From NCBI GenBank assembly GCA_001566295.1, contig KQ964251.1, forward strand, positions 67,838 through 131,837: 64,000 nucleotides of DNA, written 5' to 3'. The stretch's first letter is position 1. Every line of letters starts with the position of its first letter. The notes under the pieces are model-generated. The model saw only the letters and a list, made by a program, of their open reading frames with translations, ran no database searches and was not told where the DNA came from. This DNA comes from Microdochium bolleyi. Its lineage: Eukaryota; Ascomycota; Sordariomycetes; Xylariales; Microdochiaceae. Shown here piece after piece: positions 1-11,996 of the stretch. A program made the translations under genes and the position numbers.

Positions 1-333
1 CTCCGCCGCGCTTTCCAGTGCTCAATTACACACAAGCTCCTGCCCAAGGAGGAGTGGACCAAGCCCGAGGAGGTTAGTCATTATTCCAAGAGATGGGGGT
101 CGTCGAGAGTGTGTTTGGGACCCGGGCAGAGAACCTGCTTGCATAGTTTCACTGCATATGACCTGGCGGACACCGGACGATCCCCTTCTTGCGAACCACT
201 CAGATCACGGTGCAACTGCTGACATTCGCCCCCGCAGGACCAACCCTACCTGGTTCCCATCATCGAGCAGATCAAGGCTGAGAACAAGGAGAGAGAGGCC
301 CTCGACTCCCTGACCATCGTCAAGAACCACTAA
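1..333 (+). CDS. QCR7: Cytochrome bc1 complex subunit 7 (QCR7), 3' end only
   Basis: This is the C-terminal part of the small subunit of ubiquinol-cytochrome c reductase (complex III) that binds on the matrix side of the inner mitochondrial membrane. The frame opens at base 1 and reads LRRAFQCSITHKLLPKEEW, then TKPEE, up to a donor at 73. Exon 238-333 resumes with DQPYLVPII and ends in TIVKNH and TAA. The run 'LTHKLLP-x-E/K-W-x-K-x-EED-x-PYL' is the hallmark of Qcr7/UQCRB proteins. The intron (73-237, GTTAGT...GCAG) is phase 0. The N-terminal half and the start lie outside the window. The identification rests on remembered family sequence, but the match is dense and colinear. Confidence 0.9.
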
Positions 334-2006
334 ACCTGTACATGTGGTTGTCTTGACATGGCGAGGAGCGGGCGAGGTGTGGAACGAAACTCAGTATGGC
401 ACCAGCAAAAAAAGAGCGAGCCAGACATATCACTGTTATTAGTACAGCACGAGGACTAGGGGCATGCCGAACGATCATATGAGTGCAGCGGAAGAGAGGC
501 CAGGATCACCTCGAAGTGATGGTGACTTTTTTTTATGAGGAGGGAAGGGAGCCATCATCAAATCTTGTACAATTAAAGCTACATTTTAGAAGCGAGGCAA
601 ATTAGACGACGGCTGGACGGCCACCACCCATTTCCCTCTCAACCCCGCCTACCGGCGACCCTTGAAGCGTTGGGCATGATGACCCGATGCGTCGCCACTC
701 TTGTGTCGTAGTGACGAGGGACTGTCGGGTACAAGTACTGGAATCATCCCCGCGACGTCTCTGAAAGGAAGCTGCAGTCACTAGAGGGCTCTACTGAAGT
801 GATGACGCTGCATGACACACATAATCCTCTGGACAGGCCAGCTCCCGAACTTTTGTGCTCGTCCTGCGCCGCGCCGAAGCCGTCCTTTCCATGCGGACCG
901 CTCGGGTTCGCACATGTTGTCAATGTGACAGGATCGATCACAGCTGAGTGCTGAGCGCTGAGCAATGAGCACCATATCAGAGTCCGAGGAGGATCACGGC
1001 GTAGATGAGAAGTGTGAACGACGTTTTGTTCGCCCGCGCCCCCCTTTTCTCTCTCCTCTCTCGTGTGCTCTTTCCCATGGCCTGATAACAGTCCCAGATC
1101 AGGCACCGAGGGGTTTGGTAGTCATCGCCAGTCTCGCTTCGATCAGGACAGCCCTGCATATATACATACAAACCTGGACTTTGATATAATTCCTCTCGCT
1201 CATATCAGACCCGGCAGCAGCTAGCCGAGCAGACACGTATGATCGGGCTACAGCTGGGGATATATTCATGTGAATCACATGGGGGACACCAAGGACAAGT
1301 CATCCTGTAGAGCAGAAGCATAACGGCGCTAGACCAAGCTTGCTTGATGTGATTTTTTCTTTTCTCATTGAAGACTTCCTTATATACAATTCTATAGAGG
1401 AATTTGCTGTGGGCATGTAAATTAGTGAGTCGTATTGGGTTATCCCGTATTAGGCAGGGATATCTGCTGTTTCCATCCAGTTCTTCCACATCAATCATGT
1501 TGCTCGTCACCGGCCCTTTGAAGAAGCCTGGATGTACTGCAGGTGATGCCTAGCACCCTGTCCAATTATTTGAAGCCTCCTCGTGGAACCAGTATGTACC
1601 GCGGCAAGAAGAGGTAGTCTGCATGGTGCAGGCTTTCTCCTTGCTACTGCAGACGCAGCACCACACCGTCAGTATCAGGGCACTGGTGCAAGTGGTTTAG
1701 CCAGCCTTGGCGAAGCTACACGGACTACTCCAAGGCCAGAGACGAGACCTATACGAAAGGGCTCATGATTGTAGTGGTGTAGTGTTCGGCTCAATTTCAA
1801 AGCCCACGCAAAGGTAGTTATTTGTTGATGTCTTGATGCAGATGCTGTTGTGCTGGGAAGGACGTATATCGTGCAAAATTATCGTTCACATAATGGCAGC
1901 TCCGGCATGGTTGAGAGGATGCCGCGCATACCACCACAATTCGCTAGTCCGGAGTTGGCCCCGGCAGACCGAAGAAGGCGAGATTGCGTGAACCGCCAGA
2001 GAAGAT
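334..2006. other. Intergenic region between convergent QCR7 and mannosyltransferase genes
   Basis: These 1.7 kb hold the 3' flanks of two convergent genes. All open frames are short, overlap each other and resemble no family I know. A pyrimidine-rich patch lies near 1030-1070. No RNA gene or repeat is evident. Confidence 0.6.
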
Positions 2007-3577
2007 CTAGGCGTTGCCGCCCTTCTCGTCAGTGTCGATATGCCAGACAACGTAATTAGGCAGACCAATGACTTCGTAACCAGCCCTCTTGGCCATCTTG
2101 GCGAAGCCTTCTGTTTCAGCTTGGTTCTCGAAAGCATAGCTGGGGAAGTTGATGCCTGCAAATGACGTCGTTAGTGTGTGTGGAAAGTGAAAGTCTGGAC
2201 AAGGCTAAATTGTGACTAACCTGCTCGGTGAATATCAGCCTTGACCATGATGCTGACACCGCCAACACCGTCGAGTTCGATCTCCTTGTGCGGGTCGTCA
2301 CGCCAGTCTCCCATCCTGCACATGTACTCTCGTCCCGTGTCAAACTCCTTGTAGCCTGTGTTGTTTCGGGTCAGATATGCTATCTTCAGAACATGTAGAG
2401 ACGTAGGACTGTACCTTCTGCCAACACGACATTTTTGTCCAAGGTGGCTGCAAGTCTCAAAGCTTTGTCCGACTCGACCCACGAGTTGTAGTCGACTAGT
2501 AGAATTCATTAGCAGCCGCGCCAGTCGATCTATGTCTGCAATGGACGACTTACATCTACCCTCGATATCGACGCCATCCTTGTATCGGTGGAACCAAATG
2601 TCTGTAACTGAAGTCAGTACCGTAGGGATGCATAACATGGAGAGTATTGATTGACTGACTTGGCACAATGATATCTTTGTCATGGGAGATCAGGTCCTCC
2701 AATATCTTGCGTGGGCTGTCCACGATGTCCACATCACGCCAGTAGACCCAAGAGTGTTCGGGCTTCAGGGCAGCGGAAAGCAGGAAGTTTCTGGCCTTGC
2801 CCATGGCCTTCCGGCGGGGACCTTGGGCCTCAAAGCCGTGCCGGTCCTTCACATCCTGAGACAGCTTGAAGCCGAAGTCCTTCTCCACAACAGTGGCAGA
2901 GTGGAAGGGGATCTTGTCTGGACGCTTCTGGATACGATCAAGCTCCATAGCCAACACTCCGAGTGTGTCGTCTGACGAGGCGCCCACCAAGAAGGCGAGG
3001 TCAATGAGGTGATGTGGGTATGTCAGCTCGGCCACAAGCTCGAAGTACTTGGACAGGTAAGGAGCGGCATCCTTGAGTGGGGTCAGGATGAGAACGCGCT
3101 CCTCCTTCTGGGCGGCCTGGGCCGTAGACGTGACTTTGTTGAGATTGACATGCTCTATCGAGGACGAGTTGATCTTGATTGGGGCGTGGTGGTTGAAGAT
3201 GACCGGAGTCTGGAGATGCCCGTGCCAAGCTTGGTGCTCATTGAGCGACATCTCCATGGGTGGCTTGGAAGGACCCCAGCAGTAAAAGCTACACAAGGTG
3301 CAGCCTGTCAGTATTGTAGACGCTCAAGTAATGCGTGTCACGGGGGACGATCTGGCAACAATCGTGGGGGGGCCTGAAGGGGGCTAATGTCGTACCTCTG
3401 AAGGTCATTCGCTGACGTCCGTATGCCACGCCACAGCAGTAATATCGTGCCGATTAGGGCGACAAAGACGAGGAAACGTGTCCTCGTGATAAAGAGCCAT
3501 ACTGCCCGAGTGGGAGGGAGCGACGACCTTGCGGACTTCCAAGAAACACCGCCCTTGGGGAGCAGCATTGTGGGCAA
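2007..3577 (-). CDS. Anp1/Van1/Mnn9-family alpha-mannosyltransferase
   Basis: Golgi type II membrane glycosyltransferase that extends the alpha-1,6-mannose backbone of N-glycan outer chains as part of the M-Pol complexes. I join six exons: 3577-3396, 3288-2660, 2601-2554, 2495-2415, 2355-2221 and 2155-2007, giving 407 aa with all phases consistent. A short cytosolic tail and one membrane anchor (FLVFVALIGTILLLW, about residues 30-48) come first. The catalytic domain follows, with VLILTPLKDAAPYL, TYPHHLIDLAFLV, the DxD-type motif WRDVDIVD, DIIVPNIW, LDGVGGVSIMVKA and ETEGFAKMAKRAGYEV. The DAAP, QGPRR and HSWVYWRDVD stretches look closer to Anp1/Van1 than to yeast Mnn9, so I give no symbol. It ends KGGNA-TAG. 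Family assignment is firm; the exact paralogue is not. Confidence 0.92.
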
Positions 3578-5099
3578 CGGAGCACTCGGGGTGGTTGTAG
3601 AACCACCCTTACGCTACGTGGTAACGAGCGGACAGGTTGTGGGCGAGGCCGAGCGACGGAAGGATAGAGGATGAGACTCTCCAAATGTGTCGATGCGAAG
3701 GACGCCTGTGTCGTATGGAGGTCGATCCTGCTCGGCGCGGGGAGAGGGCGAGAATGTTGGGACGTGTGTGAGGCGAGAGGACAAGCTGCCGGAGGAATTC
3801 CGACGGGCGTCGCGGGCGGCAGTGTCAATGCGTCGATGCCGAATCGCCTTGGATGAGCGGGCGGGGGAGCAGAAGAAGGTCTCGTGCGCGGGCTGGGCAC
3901 GGAGGATCGTGGCAGCACCTTTCTGGTGGTTGTGATGTAGGTTGGGGAAGATGCGCCCTGTGCCTGGAAGAATAGTGGGTGGATGATGGCACCAGGCAGG
4001 ACAGAGCGAGCTAGAAATTCGAGGCCGGCTTGGGGCTGATGTGGCCTGGCACAACATAATCCAAGGGGGTGCCGCGCCGTCGAAAGTGGTGGCCCACTCC
4101 AACTCCCCGTCCGAGTTACAGCACCACCCTTCGACGCAGCAAGGGCGGCACAGCCTGGGCTGGCTGACTACCCTGCGCTGGGGGTCGTCCAGAAAGGGGT
4201 CAGGCCAAGGCTGATAGCGAGATGGCATTCATTGTACATGCAATACCCAACTGGATGTGCGAGTCTCGAGGCTGGCGGGCCATGCTCGGGCACCGCCTCT
4301 CTACGCCTACCTCGAGTCACGAGTGTCAAGTCTTCCCACGATTGCTCTGGCTCACCAGCCACGGACAGCTCGGGCGACATCCTGTCATGGCTGTGATCTG
4401 CATCATATGGCGACCGTCCCAGTACGAGGGCTGAACGCCGGCCCAACCGGGGGCCGTTCTCCACCACTAGCTCTGGCAGAGGCTCTCAAGCTGACAGGTA
4501 GCCGTCGAGCATGTTCGAGAAGCAATTGTCTGCTCACCGGGATGGCAGCCGAGTTGGCCAGTTTTGTGCAGGCGCAGGAGCCCGAGGGCCGCGTCTTGCC
4601 ATGATCAACGCAGAACACTGACGGATCTTCATCTGGTCTCCTCGCAGCCTCCACGGACGGGCCGTCTTTTGTACAATGGAGTACGATCCAAAAATAGAAG
4701 CAGTTCCGGGGAGGTCCCACGTCGGGCAACGGGTGAGGCTCTGTTCGCTACCCATTCTCAAATCGATTCAATTGCCAGATTATGGAGAGTTGCTGCTGGA
4801 GAGAGCTCAAGCGCACTTTGAGATGTCTCCTTGAGTACTATATCACTCTAAAGATGGTTGCTCGTACAGTCACGTCGCGGGGTCGTTCCAGCCACCATGG
4901 TTTCAACAGGGCGTCGATGACAAAGCATCAGAGGTACTCGTAGCGTCGACAGCTGTGAATTACATGCTCCCAAGATCTACGCCGTGAAACAAAACCTCAT
5001 CATATCGACAACCACACATCCAACAAAGGTGTGAAGGCCATCGTGCTGAGAGACAAATCTGCTCTCTCGCCATCACTTTTTCTCCGGCCCTCCCAGCAA
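3578..5099. other. Divergent upstream region of the mannosyltransferase and MAG1 genes
   Basis: A 1.5 kb region between the divergent starts at 3577(-) and 5100(+). It is GC-rich near the mannosyltransferase. The open frames (for example minus 3614-4228 and plus 4257-4604) have no recognisable motif and look like chance. I see no clear TATA box. Confidence 0.5.
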
Positions 5100-6575
5100 A
5101 TGGGCAAACTGTGCACTCTGCATAAAACTGTCATTTCGCCACTCGGGTCAGCCAAGCGCTCGCTCAACATCCTTCACGCATTCACAACCACAACAAGACC
5201 TTATACAACCGCCAACTCGGAATCTCATGGGTTGCAGTCGCTCGTTGTATCACCAGCCCGCATCGCTCTGAACTCTACACGTCATAGTACAGTCGCTGTT
5301 TCGCCCGTTCTTCGGAGCAGCCGGGGCATGTCGTCACGACGCTCTGCGCGGCTGATTGCCGCGTCCGAGGCCAAAGTCTCTCCCGCCGCGGCAGCGAGGC
5401 TCAATGCTGCCATGCCACCGCCGCCACCCGCAGCAGCAAAGTCCCGTAAACGCAAGGTGGGAGACGGTTACATCGCTGCCGCAGAGCAGACGCAAAACAC
5501 CGCCGCTGCTGCAGTGGCGTCAGAGCCACCAACGACGCCTCAGAAGCGACGAGCGACCAAGATACCGCCGCCGGCGACGCCGCCTCCGCCAGCAACACCG
5601 ACGCCAGATGCAGCGAAGCTTCTGGGTGCGTCGCGAGCCAGCGGGACGACGCCGGCTGCCGCCAAGTCAAAAGCCGTGAGTCGCCTCGCCAATCCGCGCG
5701 GCACCAACGCGCAACTACTGTCCCCAGAGTCTTCGAGGGTCGTAGCTCCAAAGTCGGCGAATGGGCCTGAGTCGCCGTCAAAACCCTCACGGGAGCTCCC
5801 TAGGAGCAATGGCATCGCCGGCAGCCCGCCGACGACAACAACCGCCAACATCCTGGAAGAAGCATGTGCCCATCTCATCAAGGTGGACCCGCGCATGAGA
5901 CCGCTGATCGAGAAGAGCTACTGCCGCGTGTTCTCGCCAGAAGGGCTGGCGGAAAAGATCGACCCCTTCGAGTCCCTATGTAGCGGCATCATCTCACAGC
6001 AAGTCTCTGGCGCAGCCGCCAAGGCCATCAAGAAACGCTTCGTCGAGCTCTTCTACCCGCCAGCTCCAGAAGACGCCGATGAGCAGCAGCAACCAACAGA
6101 GGATCCCTCTCCCGCCCGGCAGCGCTTCCCGCAGCCCTCAGAAGTCACCGCCGCGACCATCGAGCGCCTCCGCTCCGCGGGCCTCTCGCAGCGCAAGGCC
6201 GAGTACGTGCAAGGACTGGCCGAGAAGTTCGCCAGCGGCGAGCTGAGCGCGCAGATGCTCGCCGACGCGCCCTACGACGAGATGTTCGAGAAGCTCATCG
6301 CGGTGCGCGGCCTGGGGCGGTGGTCCGTCGAGATGTTTGCGTGCTTCGCGCTGAAGCGTATGGACGTCTTCTCCCTTGGGGATCTGGGCATCCAGCGCGG
6401 CATGGCGGCGTTTGCGGGCAGGGATGTCAGCAAGCTCAAGAATAAAGGGGGCAAGTGGAAGTACATGTCAGAGCAGGACATGGTTGAGATGAGCGACCGT
6501 TTCGCGCCGTACCGGAGTTTGTTTATGTGGTATATGTGGAGGGTCGAGGAGACTGATATCAGCACGATGGAATGA
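5100..6575 (+). CDS. MAG1: DNA-3-methyladenine glycosylase (AlkA/Mag1 type)
   Basis: Base-excision-repair enzyme that cleaves the N-glycosidic bond of alkylated purines such as 3-methyladenine. It is a single exon of 491 aa from the first ATG (5100); the open frame itself runs upstream only through a GTG. The C-terminal half is an HhH-GPD domain: SGIISQQVSGAAA (about 296-308), the helix-hairpin-helix VRGLGRWSVEMF (about 402-413), and the catalytic aspartate in FSLGDLGIQRG (Asp about 428). The first 75 residues are Arg/Ser/Thr-rich with almost no acids, like a mitochondrial presequence. A second in-frame ATG at 5328 (MSSRRSARLIAA) would give a shorter form. A Pro/Ala-rich basic linker (KSRKRK about 115-120, likely nuclear signal) precedes the fold. 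The domain assignment is strong; dual targeting is inference. Confidence 0.93.
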   Translation: MGKLCTLHKTVISPLGSAKRSLNILHAFTTTTRPYTTANSESHGLQSLVVSPARIALNSTRHSTVAVSPVLRSSRGMSSRRSARLIAASEAKVSPAAAARLNAAMPPPPPAAAKSRKRKVGDGYIAAAEQTQNTAAAAVASEPPTTPQKRRATKIPPPATPPPPATPTPDAAKLLGASRASGTTPAAAKSKAVSRLANPRGTNAQLLSPESSRVVAPKSANGPESPSKPSRELPRSNGIAGSPPTTTTANILEEACAHLIKVDPRMRPLIEKSYCRVFSPEGLAEKIDPFESLCSGIISQQVSGAAAKAIKKRFVELFYPPAPEDADEQQQPTEDPSPARQRFPQPSEVTAATIERLRSAGLSQRKAEYVQGLAEKFASGELSAQMLADAPYDEMFEKLIAVRGLGRWSVEMFACFALKRMDVFSLGDLGIQRGMAAFAGRDVSKLKNKGGKWKYMSEQDMVEMSDRFAPYRSLFMWYMWRVEETDISTME

Positions 6576-9500
6576 CATTGGCAATGTACCAGAGAAGTGT
6601 ACTCTCATTTTCTGGTGGCGTACATATTTGATGATCGCAGAGGTGAGGTACCGAAGTACTTTGAAAATGCCGCCATACCTACCGTGGTTGCTGATCTGAG
6701 GTAGTGTTTGTGATTTCTTATTGCAACATTGTAGATTATCGTGCTGTAGATGTCTTGGGGTTCTTACATACATATGCTATTATCTTAAAAAATGCAGACC
6801 TCTGTCCAAGCCTCCTATTGCACTCTTACAAGTCGATTGAAGCAGTAAAGGCAGCCTCGTTCAGCAGACATGGTATTACGTCAAGTTTGCAACTTAGAGT
6901 ACAGATCCCCGACCGAGGGCATGTCAACTGATGCTTACCCGAGTAGAAGAAGGCCAAAGCTATAATCTCCACAGTGTCCGCCAAGCTGGCTCGCGTGGAA
7001 AAACTGACATCGTCCATACGATATTGTGTTTGCCTGATCTCATGGAGTTCCCCGCCTACACGTGACAATCACGCCCGTTGGCCACAGGCCAGAGTTCTTG
7101 TTGTGAAAGGCCACACAACATATTGAAATGATGGATCTCGGCACTTCTCGAGTTGTGGAGACAACAGAAGGATCTGCGGCATGAGCACAATCCGCCATGA
7201 AGACCCTGGAGTAGTTGACGTTGTACACCAGACCTAAAGAGTCGCCTTTCCTTTACTGATGGAATAGCCGGTCACGACTTAGACCATGGGACCTCGATGC
7301 TCATATAAGCAGTTGAGATGGTTCCGGACTCAATTGATCGGACGTCGAGATATTCTTGCCAGCCTAGTTGCAACAGAACGGATGGTTCACATAGAGTGAT
7401 AAGACAGAATTCGCCTGCCGTCCTGTTCTAGTCCTCTGTCCATGGACAACGTGGTTGACAGCTCGACATTGTGAACCTCGGACGGTCCTATATATGCGCA
7501 CTTTGCACTGCACTTCTCCTGAGCTTATCCACAAATTTAGGTCAAGTTTATGGTTGTTCGTGGTCGGACATTAAACCAATGGAGAGACCCTCTATGTAAT
7601 CCATGCAGTCGAGCATGGTCAAGTACCTTCCTCCCGACAATGCTCACTATGGGATAGATATTCAAGTCGTTGGAGCGGCACACGGGTAAGCTCAAAGGAG
7701 AAACGCCTTCGACCTCTCGAGCCCCAGGATACTTACCTTTTGATACGGCATCCGCTTCACGCAGGGGGATGATCAGACAACAGGATCATGGTCGCAGACG
7801 ACTGACCATGACGGCAGTGAGGTTTCATGGTGCCCGGGCCCACGAGAGATAATAGGCAGCCGGGCGTTTTCACGGAGGCGGACTATGGACACTGTTCAAT
7901 TAAATGGGGGTACCACTTTTTGGCGGCCGCAGAGCAGCGATCACCATCTCCCCTTATCAATTCCATGTCGTCTGTTCAAGGACACTGTATGATATTTGAC
8001 CTTTCCCGCATGAGATTGATGGGCACCGGCAGGAGTGCAGAGATTGGGCGCCTGTGTGCTCGCGGGGGGCGTGATAGAGAGCCACGGCACGCCAGAGGAA
8101 GGTCCGTGGGTGGCATGCGATCAGGTGCGCCGGATGCTTGGCAGACAAGCCAGATACGTCAACAGACCGCACTGCAATCGTGTGAGAATTGAGGCAATCT
8201 GCCACCCATGCGCGCCCGGGCATGCACGGCCAGATTGGTTGGCTCCTCCCGGGGCCTCTTCCAAGGTTGCTGCTGCTCCCCTTAGCCCCCTGATCAGCCA
8301 CCGACCGGCCCACGGCCCACCCGCTTGAAGCCGCGCCGCGTCCAAGCACCTGCGAGCAAGCACATGGGTGCAAGGCGCCGCCATCCTGCCACCAAGGATC
8401 AAATCTTGGAATGCAGTGCAGTCCAGAAGTCCAGACCACCAACCTGGTGCGGGCTGCAGCAGGTGCAGCAGGAGCATCGGCAGGTCCCTGACGGACTGTC
8501 GGGGGACTCTAAATGTCCATGTCTGAAGAAAAGCATCCTGCTTGCCGACCGACCCACACAGCGAAAAGATAATAACACCGAGCATTTACTCGACGCAGAG
8601 AGATCCGCCCGTGGCTGTGTCGTCATCGATCGATCCTTTCCTGCTTGAGCCTCCTCCCTGCAGGCGAAAAGGTACATACATATGCGACGCTTTCCTTCAC
8701 ATGCAACAATGCACCCTTGCCTGATGTTTCGACGTCCAGAAGATAGTGTAGCCGTCCAGAAATATCGAAGCGAAGCCCACCGAAGCCCACCCTCGCGTGG
8801 TAGTTAGTCTAGATTCGGGAACCGTCGTGCATGCCATCGACGTGCCAGAAAAAGGCCACCGGAATTTGAGGCGCCTGTTCCTTTGTTGTTCACGAGGGCC
8901 GTTGGAATCCCCGTCCTGCTCCTGTGTCTCAGACATTGGTGGTTGAGGCAGCGCGACTCCAGGCACTCTTTATTGTCAGCTGCGGGCGCTTGTCTTTTGT
9001 GCCATTGTTCGCGATTATGATCCCCCCGATGCCGACGCGAGGCTGCGACTCTCAGCAGGGAGCTCTACATGTATCACAGCTTCCTGCAAACTGACATGGC
9101 ACACTACGCCTTGCGCCAGAGAATTCTCGAGTTGAGGGAGAGCGGTGCCTCTGAAGCTAACGCACGCCTGTTGTGTTTCATCGTGCATCCCACGCGCAAG
9201 CAGGAAAAAAGCAGCTCAAAACCGGGAGACCTGCCAGAATAGAGTTTTGGGTAGAGCCAAATGGCAAGTCACCCGTCAGTCGTTGCCTGGCACGCAGAAA
9301 ACCCAGCAAGCGCCCAATCGGTCAAGATCAAGACGTTCCATCAAGCAGATCTACCACATTCGAGTGCATGGGCTTGGAGAGAGCACACGCGTTGTAGCAC
9401 TGGACAGTTCCCCCCTCGTTCTTAACCTGCGATGCACTGTCGCGCAATTTGTTCCATATGGTTCTCATCATTGGCCGGACAGCTTCAGCACTAGAGACGT

Positions 9501-10690
9501 CGATTTTTCGACGCATTTTGTGGAAATCTGATGAGCTGTCCGACACGCCTTGTGAGGCAAAGATATCGGCATCCGGCACATGTGGCGGGCGGCCTGCGCA
9601 CGATGTGATCCAACACCTCCAAGGCTCGAGGCTAACGACCTGCAGGTGCGTCTCGGCGTAGCTCCTAGTGCTCAGGCTAGACCACCCGCCCCGTCCCGGC
9701 AAGTTATTCAACGAGATCCGGAAAGCCCATGCACAGCCAGCCTTTTCATGAGAACCCCATCGCTACGGTCATCCTGATGAGATCGCTGCGGTTCTCGCAC
9801 GAACGAGGTTCTCCTCGACAGATCCAGTGCCAGAGCGGGCTACCACAGTGAGGGCCCTCATCTGGCACACGAGCCTCAAACCAGGGGTGCCTCACATTCA
9901 AGTTTTCGCTTGGCTACATTGCCTCAGCGCTTGTCTATTCCCGTGCTCGAAACATCGACTCGCCAGCAAGCCATGATCCCCGTGCTCGCCTGTTGTCACC
10001 CATGGCATTCGTCATGATCTGCGTGTTCGCTGTCGAGTCGCTGTCTGGTCTCCGTGACAAATATGGGGCCGGCCGCGTGTTGATGGAGAGACTACGCGGC
10101 GTGGACCGCCGACGATGCCGTCGCGCTGTTGCGGGCTGCCTCCCGCAGGCACCACCGCCGTGATGGATGCATAAATGGACCTAGGAGCAGTCGAATCTGC
10201 TCCAGAGCAGAGGTCCAACAAGACATTGCCACGGCGGAGCCCTCTGACTGACTCTAGGAGGTTTGCAAGGCGAGATCCTCGTACTGTGTTCCAAGCCCGC
10301 CAGTCGAAGGCCAAGCTCATGTAAACACAGACAACAGGGAGAACAGCGTGCCTCGTACCACAGCACCGGCCTGTCTCGCCTGTCTCGGCTGGAGCCCCTT
10401 TGGTGGTGCGTGTGTGTCGACCAGGGGCCCGATCTGGCAGCGAGCACCACCTTGGCGCGCTCATCTCCATGGAAGCGTACAGTGTGCCTGGCAATCCGAC
10501 ACAGGCGACCGGGGCCTACAGGCGTGCCAAGACCGCGGCGATGGGGATGGCCGGAGGTTCTGCAGGCACGCCCAGCCATGGCTCACCCATGCCGCGGCCA
10601 TCCCACACACACACACCCGCCCCCCCCTGGTCTGCAGTTCCCAGCTAACGTCGTAGAGTCCAATTTCGCGGCCATGGCTTTTCCCGGCGG
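6576..10690. other. Gene-poor region downstream of MAG1
   Basis: About 4.1 kb with no gene I can support. Its open frames are under 175 aa, overlap on both strands and lack family motifs. The first 1.2 kb is visibly more AT-rich than the rest. TATA-like strings occur near 7302 (CATATAAGC) and 7489 (CTATATATG) without an obvious gene behind them. A short (CA)n lies at 10604-10616. No tRNA box pair or transposase frame was found. Confidence 0.5.
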
Positions 10691-11996
10691 CGGGTGCTCC
10701 ATCTCTCGTGTTTCTTGTTCCTTCCGTCCAAGCTCCTCCTTCTCCTCCCTCATACTACTCGGCCATTCTCGCTGCTGCAGTTGATACTCTTGCTGCTGCT
10801 GCCATCTACTTCCTCTTCTCCCTTCGGATTCATTCGTTTGTCCATAATTCCACCATATCAGGGGATACTCACCAGCTTCCTCGCTTTAATATCATCCGTC
10901 CGCCTCGCGTTGTCGCCGTCCTCGATCTCGAACGACTTCCGACTCGCTGCCAAGTAGCATCCCGCTCCGAACTCCGCATCTCCAAGAACAGAAAGAACGA
11001 GGTATGTATTGGGAGCTTTGTTGCGTATTTTGATTCTCACTTGACTATTCCCCTGCTTGCCATTTTTTCCTTGGTTGCCCATCTGGATGTCCGCGTCGCC
11101 ACAATGGCATTGTCCCATCATCAACAAAGGGTGCTGTCGATACAGCAGGCCGCCTCTTGAAACGGCTCTCTGCGAGGGAGAGGGGAGGGATCGCCCAAGC
11201 AAACAACACCATGGACACCTGCGAAAACCCAGCGCTGCCGGTCTACCAAAGGATGGGCAGCTTGTGTTGAGCTTGATTGGCCAATGCCAAGACCACCCGC
11301 ACCTTTCCGCCGCGCGTCACGGTTCGCCGCCCACACCACCACTACCACCACAGCCGGATTTCCACACTGCAGGAGCGCGCAGCAGACTCGAATACGAAGT
11401 AAAGGCGTGCTGCCCTGTATCTTGTCGGCAATCCCTTGCCATGGCTCTACCACCCCCGCCAACGGTGATGCTGGTCGAGCTTCTGAGGCGAACGAAGCTT
11501 TACGCTGGAGCGGCACTCAATTATTCAGCTCCGGCCTCGTCCTCTGCCACTCAGTTGAGTGGTGAACTATCGCCAGGGCTGCTCTGCGACTGCCCAGTTC
11601 AGAGCCGTGTGTAGGCACGACTGAGCATCAGCGTTGGCTGGCTGGTGCTTCAAAGTTGCTGTTGCACAAGTCGGAGAAGGTGCAAGCCGGTTGATGCCTG
11701 ACTGGGAGGTCAAGCTTTGAATGCCTCGCGGCTGCCGTGGTTACAAGTGGGAGAACCATGCCCGCCAGCAGTGGCGCCTTCCTGCGCTACTTCCCGCTGG
11801 CCTATCTGCTCGCTCCACCACCTCTTCAAAACCATGTCACAAAACGAGCACGAAGACCATACAGCCTCGCATCCCAATTTTTGTTACTTGGCACCGACTG
11901 CACTTTTCTCTTTATTCTTGGGCTCTTGATTTCGCAGTGCTTCATCACCAGCGTCTTGACCCTTCCACTGACACTGCATCATCAACAGCGTCCAAA
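10691..11996 (+). promoter_or_regulatory. Probable promoter and long 5' leader of ECM33, with a possible leader intron
   Basis: A strongly pyrimidine-rich tract (about 10690-10830, CTCCTTCTCCTC-like on the plus strand) resembles the CT blocks that precede transcription starts of highly expressed filamentous-fungal genes. A good donor, GAG|GTATGT, sits at 11002. A good acceptor after a pyrimidine run, TTTCGCAG, ends at 11936. Together they would make a roughly 935 bp intron in the leader of ECM33. This is inference; no coding frame depends on it. Confidence 0.3.
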
